In this document: positions 36,408 through 47,730 of the stretch, piece by piece
Position numbering within the stretch: the first letter of the stretch is position 1
How the letters are laid out: every line of letters starts with the position of its first letter
DNA from: Methylobacterium sp. R2-1
GTDB lineage: Bacteria > Pseudomonadota > Alphaproteobacteria > Rhizobiales > Beijerinckiaceae
DNA length: 64,000 nucleotides
Direction of reading: 5' to 3'
Assembly (NCBI RefSeq): GCF_014191355.1
Contig: NZ_JACHWM010000017.1
Location: forward strand, 62,001 to 126,000
Program-made: the position numbers and the translations under genes
The notes under the pieces: model-generated
What the model was told of the DNA's origin: nothing
What the model saw: only the letters and a program-made list of their open reading frames with translations
Databases searched by the model: none

Positions 36408-37679
36408 CTATTCCGGCCGCAGCAGCACGTGCTTCTTGCGCCCGAATGAGAGTTTGATCACGCCCTCCGCCGTCAGGTCGGAGAAGCGCAGCACCGCTTT
36501 CTCGTCGCTCACCTGCACGTCGTTGATCCGAAGACCGCCGCCCTTGATCTGGCGGCGGGCCTCGCTCGTCGAAGGCACGAGCTTCGCGTAGTCCGGGCCG
36601 AAGGCAGTGAGCACGCCGAGGCCCGCCTCAAGCAATGCGGACGGCACCGGAATCGTCGGCAGGGACTGCGCCAGCGTGCCCTCGACGAAGGTCTTTCGGG
36701 CGGTCTCTGCGGCGGCGGCGGCGGCGTCCGCTCCGTGCATCAGGCCAGTCGCCTCGGTGGCGAGGATCGCCTTAGCCTCGTTGATCTCGGCGCCCTGAAG
36801 GGCGGCGAGGCGCTCGATCTCGGCAAGCGGCAGAAGGGTGAACAGCTTGAGGAAGCGCCCGACATCGGCGTCTTCGGTGTTCCGCCAAAACTGCCAGTAG
36901 TCGTAGGGCGAGAGCATCTCCGCGTCGAGCCAGACGGCGCCGGCCGCCGTCTTGCCCATCTTGGCGCCCGACGACGTCGTCAAGAGCGGACAGGTCAGGG
37001 CGTAGAGCTGCGGCGTGCCCATGCGGCGGCCGAGATCGATGCCGTTGACGATGTTGCCCCACTGGTCCGAGCCGCCCATCTGCAGACGGGTGCCGAAGCG
37101 GCGGTTCAGCTCCACGAAATCGTAGGACTGGAGGATCATGTAGTTGAACTCCAGGAACGAGAGTTCCTGGTCGCGCTCCAGCCGCATCCGCACGCTGTCC
37201 ATCGACATCATGCGGTTGACCGAGAAGTGACGGCCGATGTCGCGCAGCATCTCGATGTAGTTGAGCTTCGTCAGCCACTCGGCGTTGTCGACCATCACGG
37301 CATCGTTGCCGCCCTCGCCGAAGGAGAGGAAGCGCGCGAAGGTCTTCTTGATGCCCTCCTTGTTGGCCTCGATCTGCTCCAGCGTCAGGATCTTGCGCGC
37401 CTCGTCGCGCCCCGAGGGGTCGCCGACGCGGGTGGTGCCGCCGCCCATCAGCACGACCGGCTTGCCGCCGGTCTTCTGCAGCCAGTGCAGCATCATGATC
37501 GAGAGCAGGTGGCCGACATGGAGCGAGGCCGCCGTGCAGTCGTAGCCGGTATAGGTGGTGAGACCACCCTCCGCCGCCAGCGCATCGATGCCGGCGAGGT
37601 CGGACGCCTGATGGATATAGCCGCGCTCCTGCAGCACCCGGATGAAGTCGGATTTCGGCGCGAAGCTCTCGGCGGTCAT
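36408..37679 (-). CDS. tyrS: Tyrosyl-tRNA synthetase
   Basis: A 423-residue class I synthetase charging tRNA-Tyr. [20 protein letters not shown] holds the HIGH-like motif (HVGH, near residue 48); [14 protein letters not shown] binds tyrosine; and [13 protein letters not shown] is the KMSKS loop (KMGKT, near 230). The C-terminal S4-like RNA-binding domain reads [17 protein letters not shown]. Length matches the family (about 420). It is divergent from anmK across a 137-base gap. Confidence 0.97.
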   Translation of the reverse strand: MTAESFAPKSDFIRVLQERGYIHQASDLAGIDALAAEGGLTTYTGYDCTAASLHVGHLLSIMMLHWLQKTGGKPVVLMGGGTTRVGDPSGRDEARKILTLEQIEANKEGIKKTFARFLSFGEGGNDAVMVDNAEWLTKLNYIEMLRDIGRHFSVNRMMSMDSVRMRLERDQELSFLEFNYMILQSYDFVELNRRFGTRLQMGGSDQWGNIVNGIDLGRRMGTPQLYALTCPLLTTSSGAKMGKTAAGAVWLDAEMLSPYDYWQFWRNTEDADVGRFLKLFTLLPLAEIERLAALQGAEINEAKAILATEATGLMHGADAAAAAAETARKTFVEGTLAQSLPTIPVPSALLEAGLGVLTAFGPDYAKLVPSTSEARRQIKGGGLRINDVQVSDEKAVLRFSDLTAEGVIKLSFGRKKHVLLRPE

Positions 37680-37816
37680 CGTGATCGGTCTCGGATTGTT
37701 TGGCGGCGCGACAGGAGCGCGGCCGGAATGCTATCCCGCGAGGGGAAGCGCTCGCGCGCGCTCTTAGCAGGGCGGCGTGCGAAAGGCACGAGCCGGCGCA
37801 TCGGAGGGGGACGGCC

Positions 37817-38950
37817 ATGGCGATGAAGCGCGCGATCGGCCTGATGAGCGGCACGTCGCTGGACGGGATCGACGTGGCGCTGATCGAGAGCGACGGCGAG
37901 CGCATCCGAATCGTCAAATCCGCCAACGGCCTCATCGCACCGCTCGGACCGACGGGCTACCGCGCCTACGGCGAGGATGAGAAGGCACTGCTGCGCGAGG
38001 CGACCCGCGACGCCGAGGCTATCGGCGGCCGCCGCGACCGGCCCGGACGCCTGGGCGAGGCGGAAGCCTTCGTCACCCGCGCCCATGCCGAAGCCGTCGA
38101 AGCGTTTTTGGCCGAGAGCGGCCTCCGGCCGGAAGACATCGACGTGATCGGCTTCCACGGCCAGACGGTGATCCACCGGCCGAGGCTCGGCATCACGGTT
38201 CAGATCGGCGACGGCGCGGCCCTGGCGGAGCGACTCGGCATCCGGGTCGTGTCCGACATGCGTGCCAACGACGTCGCGCAGGGCGGCCAGGGCGCGCCGC
38301 TGGTGCCGGTGTTCCACAAGGCACTGGCCGAGGCTGCGGGCTTTGCCGGCCCGCTCGGCATCCTCAACATCGGCGGGCTCGCCAATGCCACCCTGATCGA
38401 CTCGAGCGGCAACATGCTCGCCTTCGATACGGGCCCGGGCAACGGGCCGATCAACGACTGGATGAAGGAGCGCGTCGGCCAGGATTTCGACGCGGACGGT
38501 GCGACCGCCGCACGCGGCACGGCGGACGCAGGCCTGCTCGAAAACCTGCTCGGCCATCCACTGATCCTGCGCACGCCGCCGAAATCCCTCGATCGGAACT
38601 GGTTCTCGCATCGGCTCGCCGGCTACCTGACGGTCGAGGACGGGGCGGCGACGCTCACTGCCTTCACCGCCCATGCCGTTGCCCGCAGCCTTGCCTTCGC
38701 CAGCGAGCGCCCGACCCGCTGGATCGTCGGGGGCGGGGGCGCGAAGAACCGGACACTGATGGCGATGCTGCAGCGGCTCCTCGACGCCGAGGTGCTGAAT
38801 GCTGACGCGATCGGCTGGTCCTCGGACTTCCTCGAAGCCCAGGCCTTCGCCTATCTCGCGCTCCGCTCGCTGGAAGGGCTGCCCCTCACTTATCCGACGA
38901 CCACGGGGGTGAGCGCGCCGGTCACGGGCGGGATCGTCTCCGAGCCGTGA
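37817..38950 (+). CDS. anmK: Anhydro-N-acetylmuramic acid kinase
   Basis: A 377-residue ASKHA-fold kinase that opens and phosphorylates 1,6-anhydro-MurNAc from peptidoglycan recycling, giving MurNAc 6-phosphate. It starts AIGLMSGTSLDGIDVALIES, the ATP/phosphate motif. IDVIGFHGQTVIHRP, LGILNIGGLANATLI, FDTGPGNGPINDWM (catalytic Asp) and WIVGGGGAKNRTLM follow in the expected order. GGAGGGGG is six bases upstream. The stop overlaps the next gene by four bases. Confidence 0.96.
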   Translation: MAMKRAIGLMSGTSLDGIDVALIESDGERIRIVKSANGLIAPLGPTGYRAYGEDEKALLREATRDAEAIGGRRDRPGRLGEAEAFVTRAHAEAVEAFLAESGLRPEDIDVIGFHGQTVIHRPRLGITVQIGDGAALAERLGIRVVSDMRANDVAQGGQGAPLVPVFHKALAEAAGFAGPLGILNIGGLANATLIDSSGNMLAFDTGPGNGPINDWMKERVGQDFDADGATAARGTADAGLLENLLGHPLILRTPPKSLDRNWFSHRLAGYLTVEDGAATLTAFTAHAVARSLAFASERPTRWIVGGGGAKNRTLMAMLQRLLDAEVLNADAIGWSSDFLEAQAFAYLALRSLEGLPLTYPTTTGVSAPVTGGIVSEP

Positions 38951-39552
38951 GTCTCGGTCACGCCCTGCGCCGCATCGTTGAGGAATACCCGCTCGCGCGC
39001 ACCGACCCGCCGGCCGGGCATCCGCTCGCGCACGTGATCCGAAAGGGAGCGCCGGACGAGTTGCGCCAGGCACTCGCGCCGTTGCAAGGCCCGTTCCTCG
39101 TCAAGGGAAGCTCTGGCCGCGGCAGTCATTGGGCAACGGTGCCGTGGCTGGCGGTGTTCGACCCCGCCGTGACGACGAGCGCCACCCGCGGCTACTACCT
39201 CGTCTACCTGTTCCCGGCACACCAGGAGGCGGTGCATCTCTCGCTGGCCCAGGGGACGGTGGCGGCGATCCGCGAGCACGGGCCGCGCTCGGGCGATTAT
39301 CTGCGCGACAGCGGCGTGCGGCTGCGGCAACGCCTCTCGGATTTCGCCGCCGATCTGCCGGTGACGGCAATCACGCTCGGCAGCGCGGGCGAGCTGCCCG
39401 AGGGCTACGAAGCGGCCCACATTCTCGGCCGGACCTATGATCTCGATGCGCTGGCCGACGAGCGGCGGCTGCACGCCGACCTCGCCACGAGCGTCGCCGC
39501 CTACCGGGCTCTGAAGGTGCGAGGCGGGCTCGATCTTCCAGTGCAACGCTGA
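38947..39552 (+). CDS. Orphan McrB-type N-terminal domain (DUF3578) protein
   Basis: A 201-residue protein made only of the MrcB/DUF3578 N-terminal domain. SSGRGSHWATVPWLAVFDPA followed by TTSATRGYYLVYLF and a VHLSLAQG strand is the family core. In McrB this domain reads modified cytosines and is fused to a GTPase; here there is no AAA+ domain and no mcrC. It starts at GTG inside the anmK stop (GTGA), so it is translated with anmK. A toxin-antitoxin pair follows convergently. A role in sensing modified DNA is inference; the family also occurs stand-alone. Confidence 0.7.
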   Translation: MSLGHALRRIVEEYPLARTDPPAGHPLAHVIRKGAPDELRQALAPLQGPFLVKGSSGRGSHWATVPWLAVFDPAVTTSATRGYYLVYLFPAHQEAVHLSLAQGTVAAIREHGPRSGDYLRDSGVRLRQRLSDFAADLPVTAITLGSAGELPEGYEAAHILGRTYDLDALADERRLHADLATSVAAYRALKVRGGLDLPVQR

Positions 39553-39556
39553 AGCG

Positions 39557-39847
39557 TCAGTGGGATGAGATCACGGAGGCCGTGAGGCGAACATTCAGCG
39601 CGTTGAGGACGCGTAACGCCGTGTCGAGGCTCGGATTGCCGTCATCTGACAGCGCCCGGTAGAGGCTTTCCCGCGATAGCCCTGTCTCGCGCGCGATCTG
39701 GGTCATGCCGCGGGCACGCGCCGCGACACCGAGCGCCCGGCGAAACAGCGCGGCATCGCCCTCCTCGATAGCCGCAGCGAGATATTCGGCGACGGCCTCG
39801 TCACTGTCGAGGAATTCAGCCGAATCGTAGGGGCTCATCTCTGTCAT
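39557..39847 (-). CDS. Antitoxin, HigA-like helix-turn-helix protein
   Basis: A 96-residue protein with a DNA-binding helix-turn-helix: GMTQIARETGLSRESLYRAL (about 55-74), followed by GNPSLDTALRVLNALNV. This is the 'addiction module antidote protein' family paired with RelE-like toxins. It neutralises the toxin and represses the operon. It overlaps the toxin gene by four bases (ATGA) and is second in the operon, the toxin-first order of higBA. Confidence 0.88.
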   Translation of the reverse strand: MTEMSPYDSAEFLDSDEAVAEYLAAAIEEGDAALFRRALGVAARARGMTQIARETGLSRESLYRALSDDGNPSLDTALRVLNALNVRLTASVISSH

Positions 39848-40146
39848 GGTTTTTCTTTCAGCGCCGCCGCGAGGGATTGTGCACGGGCGATGTCGCGCTT
39901 CTGAGTGGCCTTGTCCCCTCCACAAAGAAGGATGACGAGGGTTCTCTCGCGATACGTGAAGTAGATCCGATAGCCCGGCCCGTAATCGATCCTCAATTCG
40001 CTGGCGCCTCCGCCAACAGGCTTCGAATCACCTTCATGGCCGAGTGCGAGGCGGTCGAGCCGCAAGGCGATCCGTGCCTTGGCACGATCGTCCCGAAGAC
40101 CTCTGAGCCAGTCCGCGAAGAAGCGGGTTCGGACAATCTCCGGCAT
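39844..40146 (-). CDS. Toxin, RelE/HigB family
   Basis: A 100-residue type II toxin starting MPEIVRTRFFADWLRGLRD. ARIALRLDRLALGHEGDSKPVG, LRIDYGPGYRIYFTYRERTL and LLCGGDKATQKRDIARAQ are hallmarks of the RelE/ParE 'addiction module killer' family, which cuts mRNA on ribosomes. The G-G-x-K-x-x-Q-x-x-D-I-x-x-A tail is conserved. The ATG at 40146 gives the family length; an in-frame upstream start would cross the operator. Confidence 0.88.
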   Translation of the reverse strand: MPEIVRTRFFADWLRGLRDDRAKARIALRLDRLALGHEGDSKPVGGGASELRIDYGPGYRIYFTYRERTLVILLCGGDKATQKRDIARAQSLAAALKEKP

Positions 40147-40149
40147 ATC

Positions 40150-40175
40150 GGAACGTAGCCTATGGGCTACATTCC
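40150..40175. promoter_or_regulatory. Operator palindrome of the toxin-antitoxin operon
   Basis: GGAACGTAGCC (40150-40160) and GGCTACATTCC (40165-40175) form an 11-base inverted repeat with one mismatch around TATG. It ends three bases before the toxin ATG, so bound antitoxin would cover the promoter or ribosome site. This is a typical place for type II autoregulation. Confidence 0.7.
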
Positions 40176-40278
40176 TGCAACAGGCATTCCGGTCGACCTG
40201 ATACCCGACTGCGTTCGGTGGAGCGAAGATCGGGGGGAATTTGTACCGCCCGGCATCCCGCGCTAAGGCACGCACGCC

Positions 40279-41379
40279 ATGTCGCACAACACCTTCGGCC
40301 ACCTGTTCCGCGTCACCACCTTCGGCGAGAGCCACGGGGTAGCACTCGGCTGCGTGGTGGACGGGTGCCCGCCCGGCCTCGCCCTGGAAGCCGACGAGAT
40401 TCAGGCGGAACTCGACCGGCGTAAGCCCGGCCAGTCCCGCTTCACCACGCAGCGGCGCGAGCCCGATCAGGTGAAGATCCTGTCGGGCGTGTTCAGTGAC
40501 GACCGCACCGGCGGACGCCAGCTCACCACCGGCACGCCGATCGCGCTGATGATCGAGAACACCGACCAGCGCTCAAAAGATTATTCCGAGATCCGCGACA
40601 GCTATCGCCCCGGCCACGCCGATTACACCTACGACGCCAAGTACGGTTTTCGCGATTATCGCGGCGGAGGCCGGTCGTCGGCGCGAGAGACCGCGGCGCG
40701 GGTCGCGGCCGGTGCCATCGCCCGCAAGGTGATCCCCGGCATCACCATCCGCGCCGCCCTGGTGCAGATGGGGCCGCACGCGATCGACCGCGCGAACTGG
40801 AATTGGGAGCAGGTCGGCAACAACCCATTCTTCTGTCCCGACGCGAAGGCGGCGCAGCTCTACGAGACCTATCTCGACGGGATCCGGAAGGACGGCTCGT
40901 CAGTCGGTGCGGTGATCGAGGTGGTGGCCGAAGGCGTGCCGCCCGGCCTCGGTGCACCGATCTACGGCAAGCTCGACGCGGATCTGGCCGCCGCGATGAT
41001 GTCGATCAACGCGGTCAAGGGCGTCGAGATCGGCGATGGTTTCGCCGCAGCGGCGCTCCGCGGTGAGGACAACGCCGACGAGATGCGCGCCGGCAATGAC
41101 GGCCGCCCGCGCTTTCTCGCCAACCATGCCGGCGGCATCCTGGGGGGCATCTCGTCGGGGGAGCCGATCGTGGTGCGCTTTGCCGTGAAGCCGACTTCCT
41201 CGATTCTAACGCCGCGCCAGAGCGTGAACCGCGAAGGCGACGAGATCGACCTGATCACCAAGGGCCGCCACGACCCCTGCGTCGGCATCCGCGCCGTACC
41301 CGTCGCCGAGGCGATGATGGCCTGCGTGCTGGCCGATCACTATCTTCGCCATCGCGGGCAGAACGGCGAGCGCGCCTGA
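40279..41379 (+). CDS. aroC: Chorismate synthase
   Basis: A 366-residue FMN-dependent enzyme making chorismate from EPSP, the last common step to aromatic amino acids. It starts [20 protein letters not shown], signature 1. GPHAIDRA..., [21 protein letters not shown] and [18 protein letters not shown] are the conserved blocks, and [17 protein letters not shown] is signature 3 with catalytic His/Asp. Length matches the family. ribB follows by 35 bases in the same direction. Confidence 0.98.
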   Translation: MSHNTFGHLFRVTTFGESHGVALGCVVDGCPPGLALEADEIQAELDRRKPGQSRFTTQRREPDQVKILSGVFSDDRTGGRQLTTGTPIALMIENTDQRSKDYSEIRDSYRPGHADYTYDAKYGFRDYRGGGRSSARETAARVAAGAIARKVIPGITIRAALVQMGPHAIDRANWNWEQVGNNPFFCPDAKAAQLYETYLDGIRKDGSSVGAVIEVVAEGVPPGLGAPIYGKLDADLAAAMMSINAVKGVEIGDGFAAAALRGEDNADEMRAGNDGRPRFLANHAGGILGGISSGEPIVVRFAVKPTSSILTPRQSVNREGDEIDLITKGRHDPCVGIRAVPVAEAMMACVLADHYLRHRGQNGERA

Positions 41380-41414
41380 CTGCCCCTTTCGAACCGCTGA
41401 ACGAGACGAAGCCC

Positions 41415-42491
41415 GTGCCCCATTGCAGCGTCACCGAGGCCATCGAGGCCTTCGCCCGCGGCGAGATCGTGGTCGTCACCGACGACGACGATCGCGAGAA
41501 CGAGGGCGATCTCGTCGTCGCCGCCTCGCTATGCACGCCGGAGAAGATGGCGTTCATCATCCGCAACACCTGCGGCATCGTCTGCGCGCCGATCACTCTG
41601 GACGAGGCGCGCCGCCTCCATCTCGACCCGATGGTGGCCTCGAACGACGCGCCGCTCGGCACCGCCTTCACCGTGACCGTGGACGTGCGCCACGGCCTCA
41701 CCACCGGCATCTCGGCCGAACAGCGCTGCAACACGGTCCGCGCGCTGGCCAACGGCAATATGGGCGCGGGCGACTTCGTGCGGCCCGGCCACGTCTTCCC
41801 GCTCATCGCCCGCGATGGCGGCGTGCTGATGCGCTCCGGCCATACCGAGGCGGCCGTCGATCTGTGCAAGCTCGCGGGCCTGCCCCCGGTCGGCGTGATC
41901 TGCGAACTCGCCAACGACGACGGCACCGTGATGAAGGGGCCGCAGATCGACGCGTTTTCCGAGCAGCACAGCCTCAAGCGGGTCTCGGTGGCCGATCTCA
42001 TCGCCTACCGTCAGGCCCGCGACCGGCTGGTCGAGCGGGTCGGCACCTTCCCGGTCAAGACCGAGTTCGGCGCGATGACCGGCTACGCCTACGTCACGCC
42101 GTTCGAGCCGATCCAGCAATTCGCCTTCGTCCACGGCGCCATCGGCGACGGCCGCAACGTGCCAGTGCGCCTGCACCGCTCCAACGTCGTCGCCGACGTG
42201 ATCGAGGGCGGCGGGCAGATCGAGAGCGTGATGCGCCGCTTCGCCAAGGAAGGCCGGGGCATCCTCGTCTATCTGCGCGACGGAACGGCGGGCGTGCCGC
42301 TCAACCGCTACGCGGAGGAGGGCGCCGAGGCGCAGCGCGTGCGCCAATGGCGCGAAGTCGGGCTGGGCGCGCAGATCCTGCGCGACCTCGGTGTGGTCTC
42401 GATCCGCAACCTGTCCTCGTCGTCCCGCGCCTATGTCGGCCTGTCGGGCTTCGGCATCGAGCTGGTCAGCGAGGAGCCGCTGGAGGGCTGA
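41415..42491 (+). CDS. ribB: 3,4-dihydroxy-2-butanone-4-phosphate synthase with degenerate GTP cyclohydrolase II-like domain
   Basis: A 358-residue protein. The N-terminal domain (about 1-205) is RibB: VVVTDDDDRENEGDLVVAAS (metal and substrate loop), PLGTAFTVTVDVRHGLTTGI and MRSGHTEAAVDLCKLAGL. It makes the four-carbon riboflavin precursor from ribulose 5-phosphate. The C-terminal domain (about 210-358) has the GTP cyclohydrolase II fold, but the zinc site (C-x(10)-C-x-C) is gone; the region reads RLHRSNVVADVIEGG. So it is not expected to open GTP, and a separate ribA is needed. This layout is common in alphaproteobacteria. The start is GTG at 41415. Confidence 0.93.
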   Translation: MPHCSVTEAIEAFARGEIVVVTDDDDRENEGDLVVAASLCTPEKMAFIIRNTCGIVCAPITLDEARRLHLDPMVASNDAPLGTAFTVTVDVRHGLTTGISAEQRCNTVRALANGNMGAGDFVRPGHVFPLIARDGGVLMRSGHTEAAVDLCKLAGLPPVGVICELANDDGTVMKGPQIDAFSEQHSLKRVSVADLIAYRQARDRLVERVGTFPVKTEFGAMTGYAYVTPFEPIQQFAFVHGAIGDGRNVPVRLHRSNVVADVIEGGGQIESVMRRFAKEGRGILVYLRDGTAGVPLNRYAEEGAEAQRVRQWREVGLGAQILRDLGVVSIRNLSSSSRAYVGLSGFGIELVSEEPLEG

Positions 42492-42589
42492 GGACAGCGG
42501 CGGCGCTGCCCCTTGCGGACAAGCGCGGCCGTTCCCAGTTCCTTTCTGAGGCGGCCCCTCCGGCTGCCGTCTGCGGAAAAGGAGCGCGC

Positions 42590-42823
42590 ATGGTCCTCGT
42601 CGCCTGTCCCGCCTGCGATCACCGAATCTCTGAGAAGGCCGTCGCCTGCCCGTCCTGCGGGCATCCCGGCCGCCAGACCGACCGGCACGGGCTCGTGCCG
42701 GCCCTCGGTCGCGTCGCCGGGACCTACGTCTCCGCCAACGCGATCACCGGGGCGATCCTCGGTAGCGTGATGTTCGTCAGCTTCGCGGCCGTGCTCATCA
42801 CCCTGATCCTGACGCACCGATAG
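42590..42823 (+). CDS. Small zinc-ribbon membrane protein
   Basis: A 77-residue protein. The N-terminus has two CxxC knuckles, CPACDHRISEKAVACPSCGH, a zinc ribbon. One C-terminal transmembrane helix follows (AILGSVMFVSFAAVLITLIL). GGAG seven bases before the ATG supports the start. Function is unknown; such proteins often cap small sensor or chaperone systems. It follows ribB by 98 bases. Confidence 0.7.
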   Translation: MVLVACPACDHRISEKAVACPSCGHPGRQTDRHGLVPALGRVAGTYVSANAITGAILGSVMFVSFAAVLITLILTHR

Positions 42824-42847
42824 GCTGCCCAGTAGGGGCAGTGCCCG

Positions 42848-43777
42848 TCACCGCCCCATCAGCGCGTCCACATGCGCGGCGACCGAGCGGGCGAGCCCGT
42901 CGAGGCTGTAGCCACCCTCCAGGATCGATACGACCCGGCCGCCCGCGTGGCGGTCGGCAACCTCCATCAGCCGGCGCGTGGCCCAGCCGAAATCCGCCTC
43001 TTCAAGCTGGATGTTGGCCAGCGGGTCGAGCTTGTGCGCGTCGAACCCCGCCGAGATCACGATGAGATCCGGCGCGAAGGCGTCGAGCCGCGGCAGGATC
43101 CGCGCCTCGAAGGCTTCCCGAAAGATCTCGCTGCCGTCGAAGGCCTTGAGCGGCGCGTTGACGATGGTGTCGTGGTCGCCCCGCTCCCCCGTCCCGCCCG
43201 AGCCGGGAAACAGCGGCATCTGGTGGGTCGAGGCGTACATCACGCTCTTGTCGGCCCAGAAGATGTCCTGCGAGCCGTTGCCGTGGTGGACGTCGAAATC
43301 CACCAGGGCGACGCGCGAGGCGCCGAACGCCTTCTGAGCGTGGCGCACAGCGATGGCCGCGTGATTGAACAGGCAGAAGCCCATGGCACGGTCGCGCTCG
43401 GCGTGGTGGCCGGGCGGGCGCATACCGACGAAGGCGTTGGTGCACTCCCCCTTCATCACCGCATCGACGGCGTGGTTCGATCCGCCGATCGCGTGCAGGC
43501 AGGTGTTGAGCGAGCCCGGCGACATCAGCGTATCGCCGTCGATCTGGAAGAAGCCGTCGTCGGGCGAAGCGGCGACGATGGTCTCGACGAAGGCCGCCGC
43601 GTGGACGAGTTCGGCGACAGAAGCCTCCGCCTTTGGGGCGTGGCAGCGGACGAGGGCGGCGAAGCGCTCGTTCTCAAGGGCGCGCTCCACCGCCTGCATG
43701 CGGGCGGGCCGCTCCGGATGCCCGGTCGGGACCGCGTGTTCGATTGCGCTCGGATGGGTGACGTACAGGGTGCTCAG
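42848..43777 (-). CDS. Histone deacetylase family protein (probable CTG start)
   Basis: A 309-residue zinc-dependent deacetylase of the HDAC/AcuC/acetoin-utilisation family. FVGMRPPGHHAERDRAMGFC gives the tandem active-site histidines (near residue 145), VALVDFDVHHGNGSQDIF the zinc Asp/His, and LIVISAGFDAHKLDPLA the third ligand. The N-terminal family block STLYVTHPSAIEHAVPTGHP is encoded upstream of the first ATG (43699) and has no ATG, GTG or TTG before it, so translation probably starts at CTG 43777-43775, with GGGAG nine bases upstream. It likely removes acyl groups from polyamines or proteins; substrate unknown. Confidence 0.85.
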   Translation of the reverse strand: MSTLYVTHPSAIEHAVPTGHPERPARMQAVERALENERFAALVRCHAPKAEASVAELVHAAAFVETIVAASPDDGFFQIDGDTLMSPGSLNTCLHAIGGSNHAVDAVMKGECTNAFVGMRPPGHHAERDRAMGFCLFNHAAIAVRHAQKAFGASRVALVDFDVHHGNGSQDIFWADKSVMYASTHQMPLFPGSGGTGERGDHDTIVNAPLKAFDGSEIFREAFEARILPRLDAFAPDLIVISAGFDAHKLDPLANIQLEEADFGWATRRLMEVADRHAGGRVVSILEGGYSLDGLARSVAAHVDALMGR

Positions 43778-44076
43778 GGCCGTTTCTCCCGGGTGCGCGA
43801 AACGGTGATGCCGAGCCTCGGCGCTCCCGCCTCGTCACGCGCCGCCCTGCGGAGGCAGGGCGACCTTGTTGTTGCCGATGCGGCGCTTCAGGCTTTCGCC
43901 GGAGCGACCGTTCTTGTTGTCTCGAACTTGTCGATCTTGTCGCCCGCATGCAACAGGGCAAACCGGGACGACGGCCCGGATCGCCTTCTTCCACAACAGG
44001 CCGCTTGCCAGCCCAAGCTTGGCCATAAACGCTCGCTCAACCTGCGGTCGATTCCTCGTACGACCGGCCACCCGCC

Positions 44077-44715
44077 ATGCGTCCATCGCCCGCCCTCGTT
44101 CTCCTCGCGGGCCTCCTCCCGGTGGCCGCCGGTTTGACCGCCTGTCAGTCGCAGACGGCGCCGGTTCAGGCGGTGGCCGCGTTGCCCGCCGTTCCGCCGC
44201 TGCCGCCGGGGCCGGAGCGCGACGCGGCCTGGATGAAGCTCGCGCCGAAAGCGCCCATCGATCCGGCGCTCGCCCGCTCCACGGTCGATTTTGCGACGCG
44301 GGAGGCCGTGGGCACCATCGTCGTCGATACGACCGAGCGGCGGCTCTACCTCGTGCAGCCCGGCGGCAAGGCGTTGCGCTACCCCGTTTCGGTCGGCCGG
44401 GCGGGTGTGGAATGGACCGGACGGGCGGAGATCGACCGCAAGCTCGAATGGCCGGACTGGAACCCGGCCCCGGAAATGATCGGCCGCCATCCCGACCTGC
44501 CGCCACGCCTGGAAGGCGGCCCCTTCAGCCCGATCGGCGCCCGCGCGCTCTATCTCGCGCAGAATCGAAAGGACACGCTCTACCGCATCCACGGCACCAA
44601 CGAGCCGGAGACGATCGGACAGGCGGTCTCCTCGGGCTGCATCCGCATGCTCAACGAGGACGTGATGGACCTCTACGATCGCGTCCCGGTCGGGACGAAG
44701 GTCGTGGTGCGATGA
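44077..44715 (+). CDS. L,D-transpeptidase (ErfK/YbiS/YcfS/YnhG family) lipoprotein
   Basis: A 212-residue protein. It has a lipoprotein signal ending LTAC (Cys near residue 23), a Pro/Ala linker, then an L,D-transpeptidase domain (about 80-210). IVVDTTERRLYLVQPGGKAL starts the domain, and HGTNEPETIGQAVSSGCIRM holds the catalytic H-x14-S-x-G-C-R motif with nucleophile Cys. It makes 3-3 peptidoglycan cross-links or anchors lipoproteins in the periplasm. Its ribosome site is poor. It is divergent from the HDAC gene. Confidence 0.93.
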   Translation: MRPSPALVLLAGLLPVAAGLTACQSQTAPVQAVAALPAVPPLPPGPERDAAWMKLAPKAPIDPALARSTVDFATREAVGTIVVDTTERRLYLVQPGGKALRYPVSVGRAGVEWTGRAEIDRKLEWPDWNPAPEMIGRHPDLPPRLEGGPFSPIGARALYLAQNRKDTLYRIHGTNEPETIGQAVSSGCIRMLNEDVMDLYDRVPVGTKVVVR

Positions 44716-44886
44716 AGAGAGTCTTACTTCTCGAAGGCAAGAATTCCGAAAGGCTCAATCGTGAGCAGGCGTTTACCTGAACACGGGTTCAGATTTGGCC
44801 ATTAACCTCTTCGAGCGTTGCGGTCCGTATTGTCAGCACAGACACGGACAAACACCGGCAACAACGGGCCGGGGAGGCATCAAACC

Positions 44887-45330
44887 ATGACCAACACTGC
44901 GCTTGAACTGTTCTGCACCCGCATCGTCGATGCCGGCCGCCTGACCCAGGACGACGTTCGCGAGCTCGCCCGCGAGATCCTGCCCGACGGCATCATGGGC
45001 CGTGACGAGGCGGACCTGCTGCTGGCGCTCGACCGCGCCGTCGCCGACACCCACGAGGGCTTTGCTGCCTTCGTTACGGCGGAAGTCGTGAACTTCGCCG
45101 TCTATGGCGAGCGCCCGACCGGGATCATCACCCGCGAGATGTCCGCGTGGCTCTCTGCCTCGATCGCCGGCCGCAAGGGTCCGACCGCGCTGGGCGGCCG
45201 CATCGCCATGGAGATCGTGCGCGAGGCCGAGACCAGCGACGAGGTGCTGATCGCTTTCGCCCTCAAGGCCAAGAGCGCGACGGCCAAGCCCGTCGAATGC
45301 CGCGCCGGTCGCCTGCCTTGCGCTGCATGA
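44887..45330 (+). CDS. Conserved alphaproteobacterial protein of unknown function
   Basis: A 147-residue mostly helical protein. MTNTALELFCTRIVDAGRLT is followed by DDVRELAREILPDGIMGRDE, ADLLLALDRAV and FVTAEVVNFAVYGERPTGII. I do not recognise a domain. The ends of the repeated helical segments look like a weak EF-hand or TerB-like helical bundle, without clear metal residues. GGGGAGG lies ten bases upstream of the ATG. TTAACC at 44802 in the promoter region resembles a CtrA half-site. Confidence 0.6.
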   Translation: MTNTALELFCTRIVDAGRLTQDDVRELAREILPDGIMGRDEADLLLALDRAVADTHEGFAAFVTAEVVNFAVYGERPTGIITREMSAWLSASIAGRKGPTALGGRIAMEIVREAETSDEVLIAFALKAKSATAKPVECRAGRLPCAA

Positions 45331-45557
45331 TGAATTCAGTTTTGAGGTCAGCAGCGCCATCGGCATCGGCGTCGCAGCCAGCAACTGAGCATCGCCGAAA
45401 TTCGAATTGACAGCCCCTCAATCGGATTTCACCGAGGCTGGCCTTTTGGGCTGTGCGGCACAGCTTCCGTCTCTCGCATAACTGCTTTATCGGGATGCGT
45501 TCGGGCTTGCCTTCGGGAGGGGCAGGCCAGGACAGTCTCCCTCGAGAAGCGGCTGCG

Positions 45558-47561
<2,004 letters not shown>

Positions 47562-47581
47562 TTGGACTTTGCCTGATCGGT

Positions 47582-47602
47582 GCGGCGACCGTCCGTCGCC
47601 GC
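47582..47602 (+). terminator. Hairpin after pccA, possible terminator
   Basis: GCGGCGAC (47582-47589) and GTCGCCGC (47595-47602) form a perfect 8-base stem with a five-base loop, 20 bases after the pccA stop. No T-run follows. Confidence 0.5.
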
Positions 47603-47730
47603 GGCCTTCGCGGTGATCGGCGGTGTCACGCCGGTCACTGCCCTGCGCTCTGGCGTGTGGGACGCGCCGTCGAGCGAGCGAAACGTGCCCGGCGCGTAGG
47701 CACGCCGCTCGCACCCTCCGCCGAAAAGCC

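Noticed and set aside
43835-44026. A leftward 63-codon open frame (starts MAKLGLASGLLWKKAIRAVV) between the HDAC and L,D-transpeptidase genes
   Set aside because: Its start has only a weak ribosome site, composition is ordinary for this GC content, and I recognise no family. It could be a real small gene but cannot be supported.
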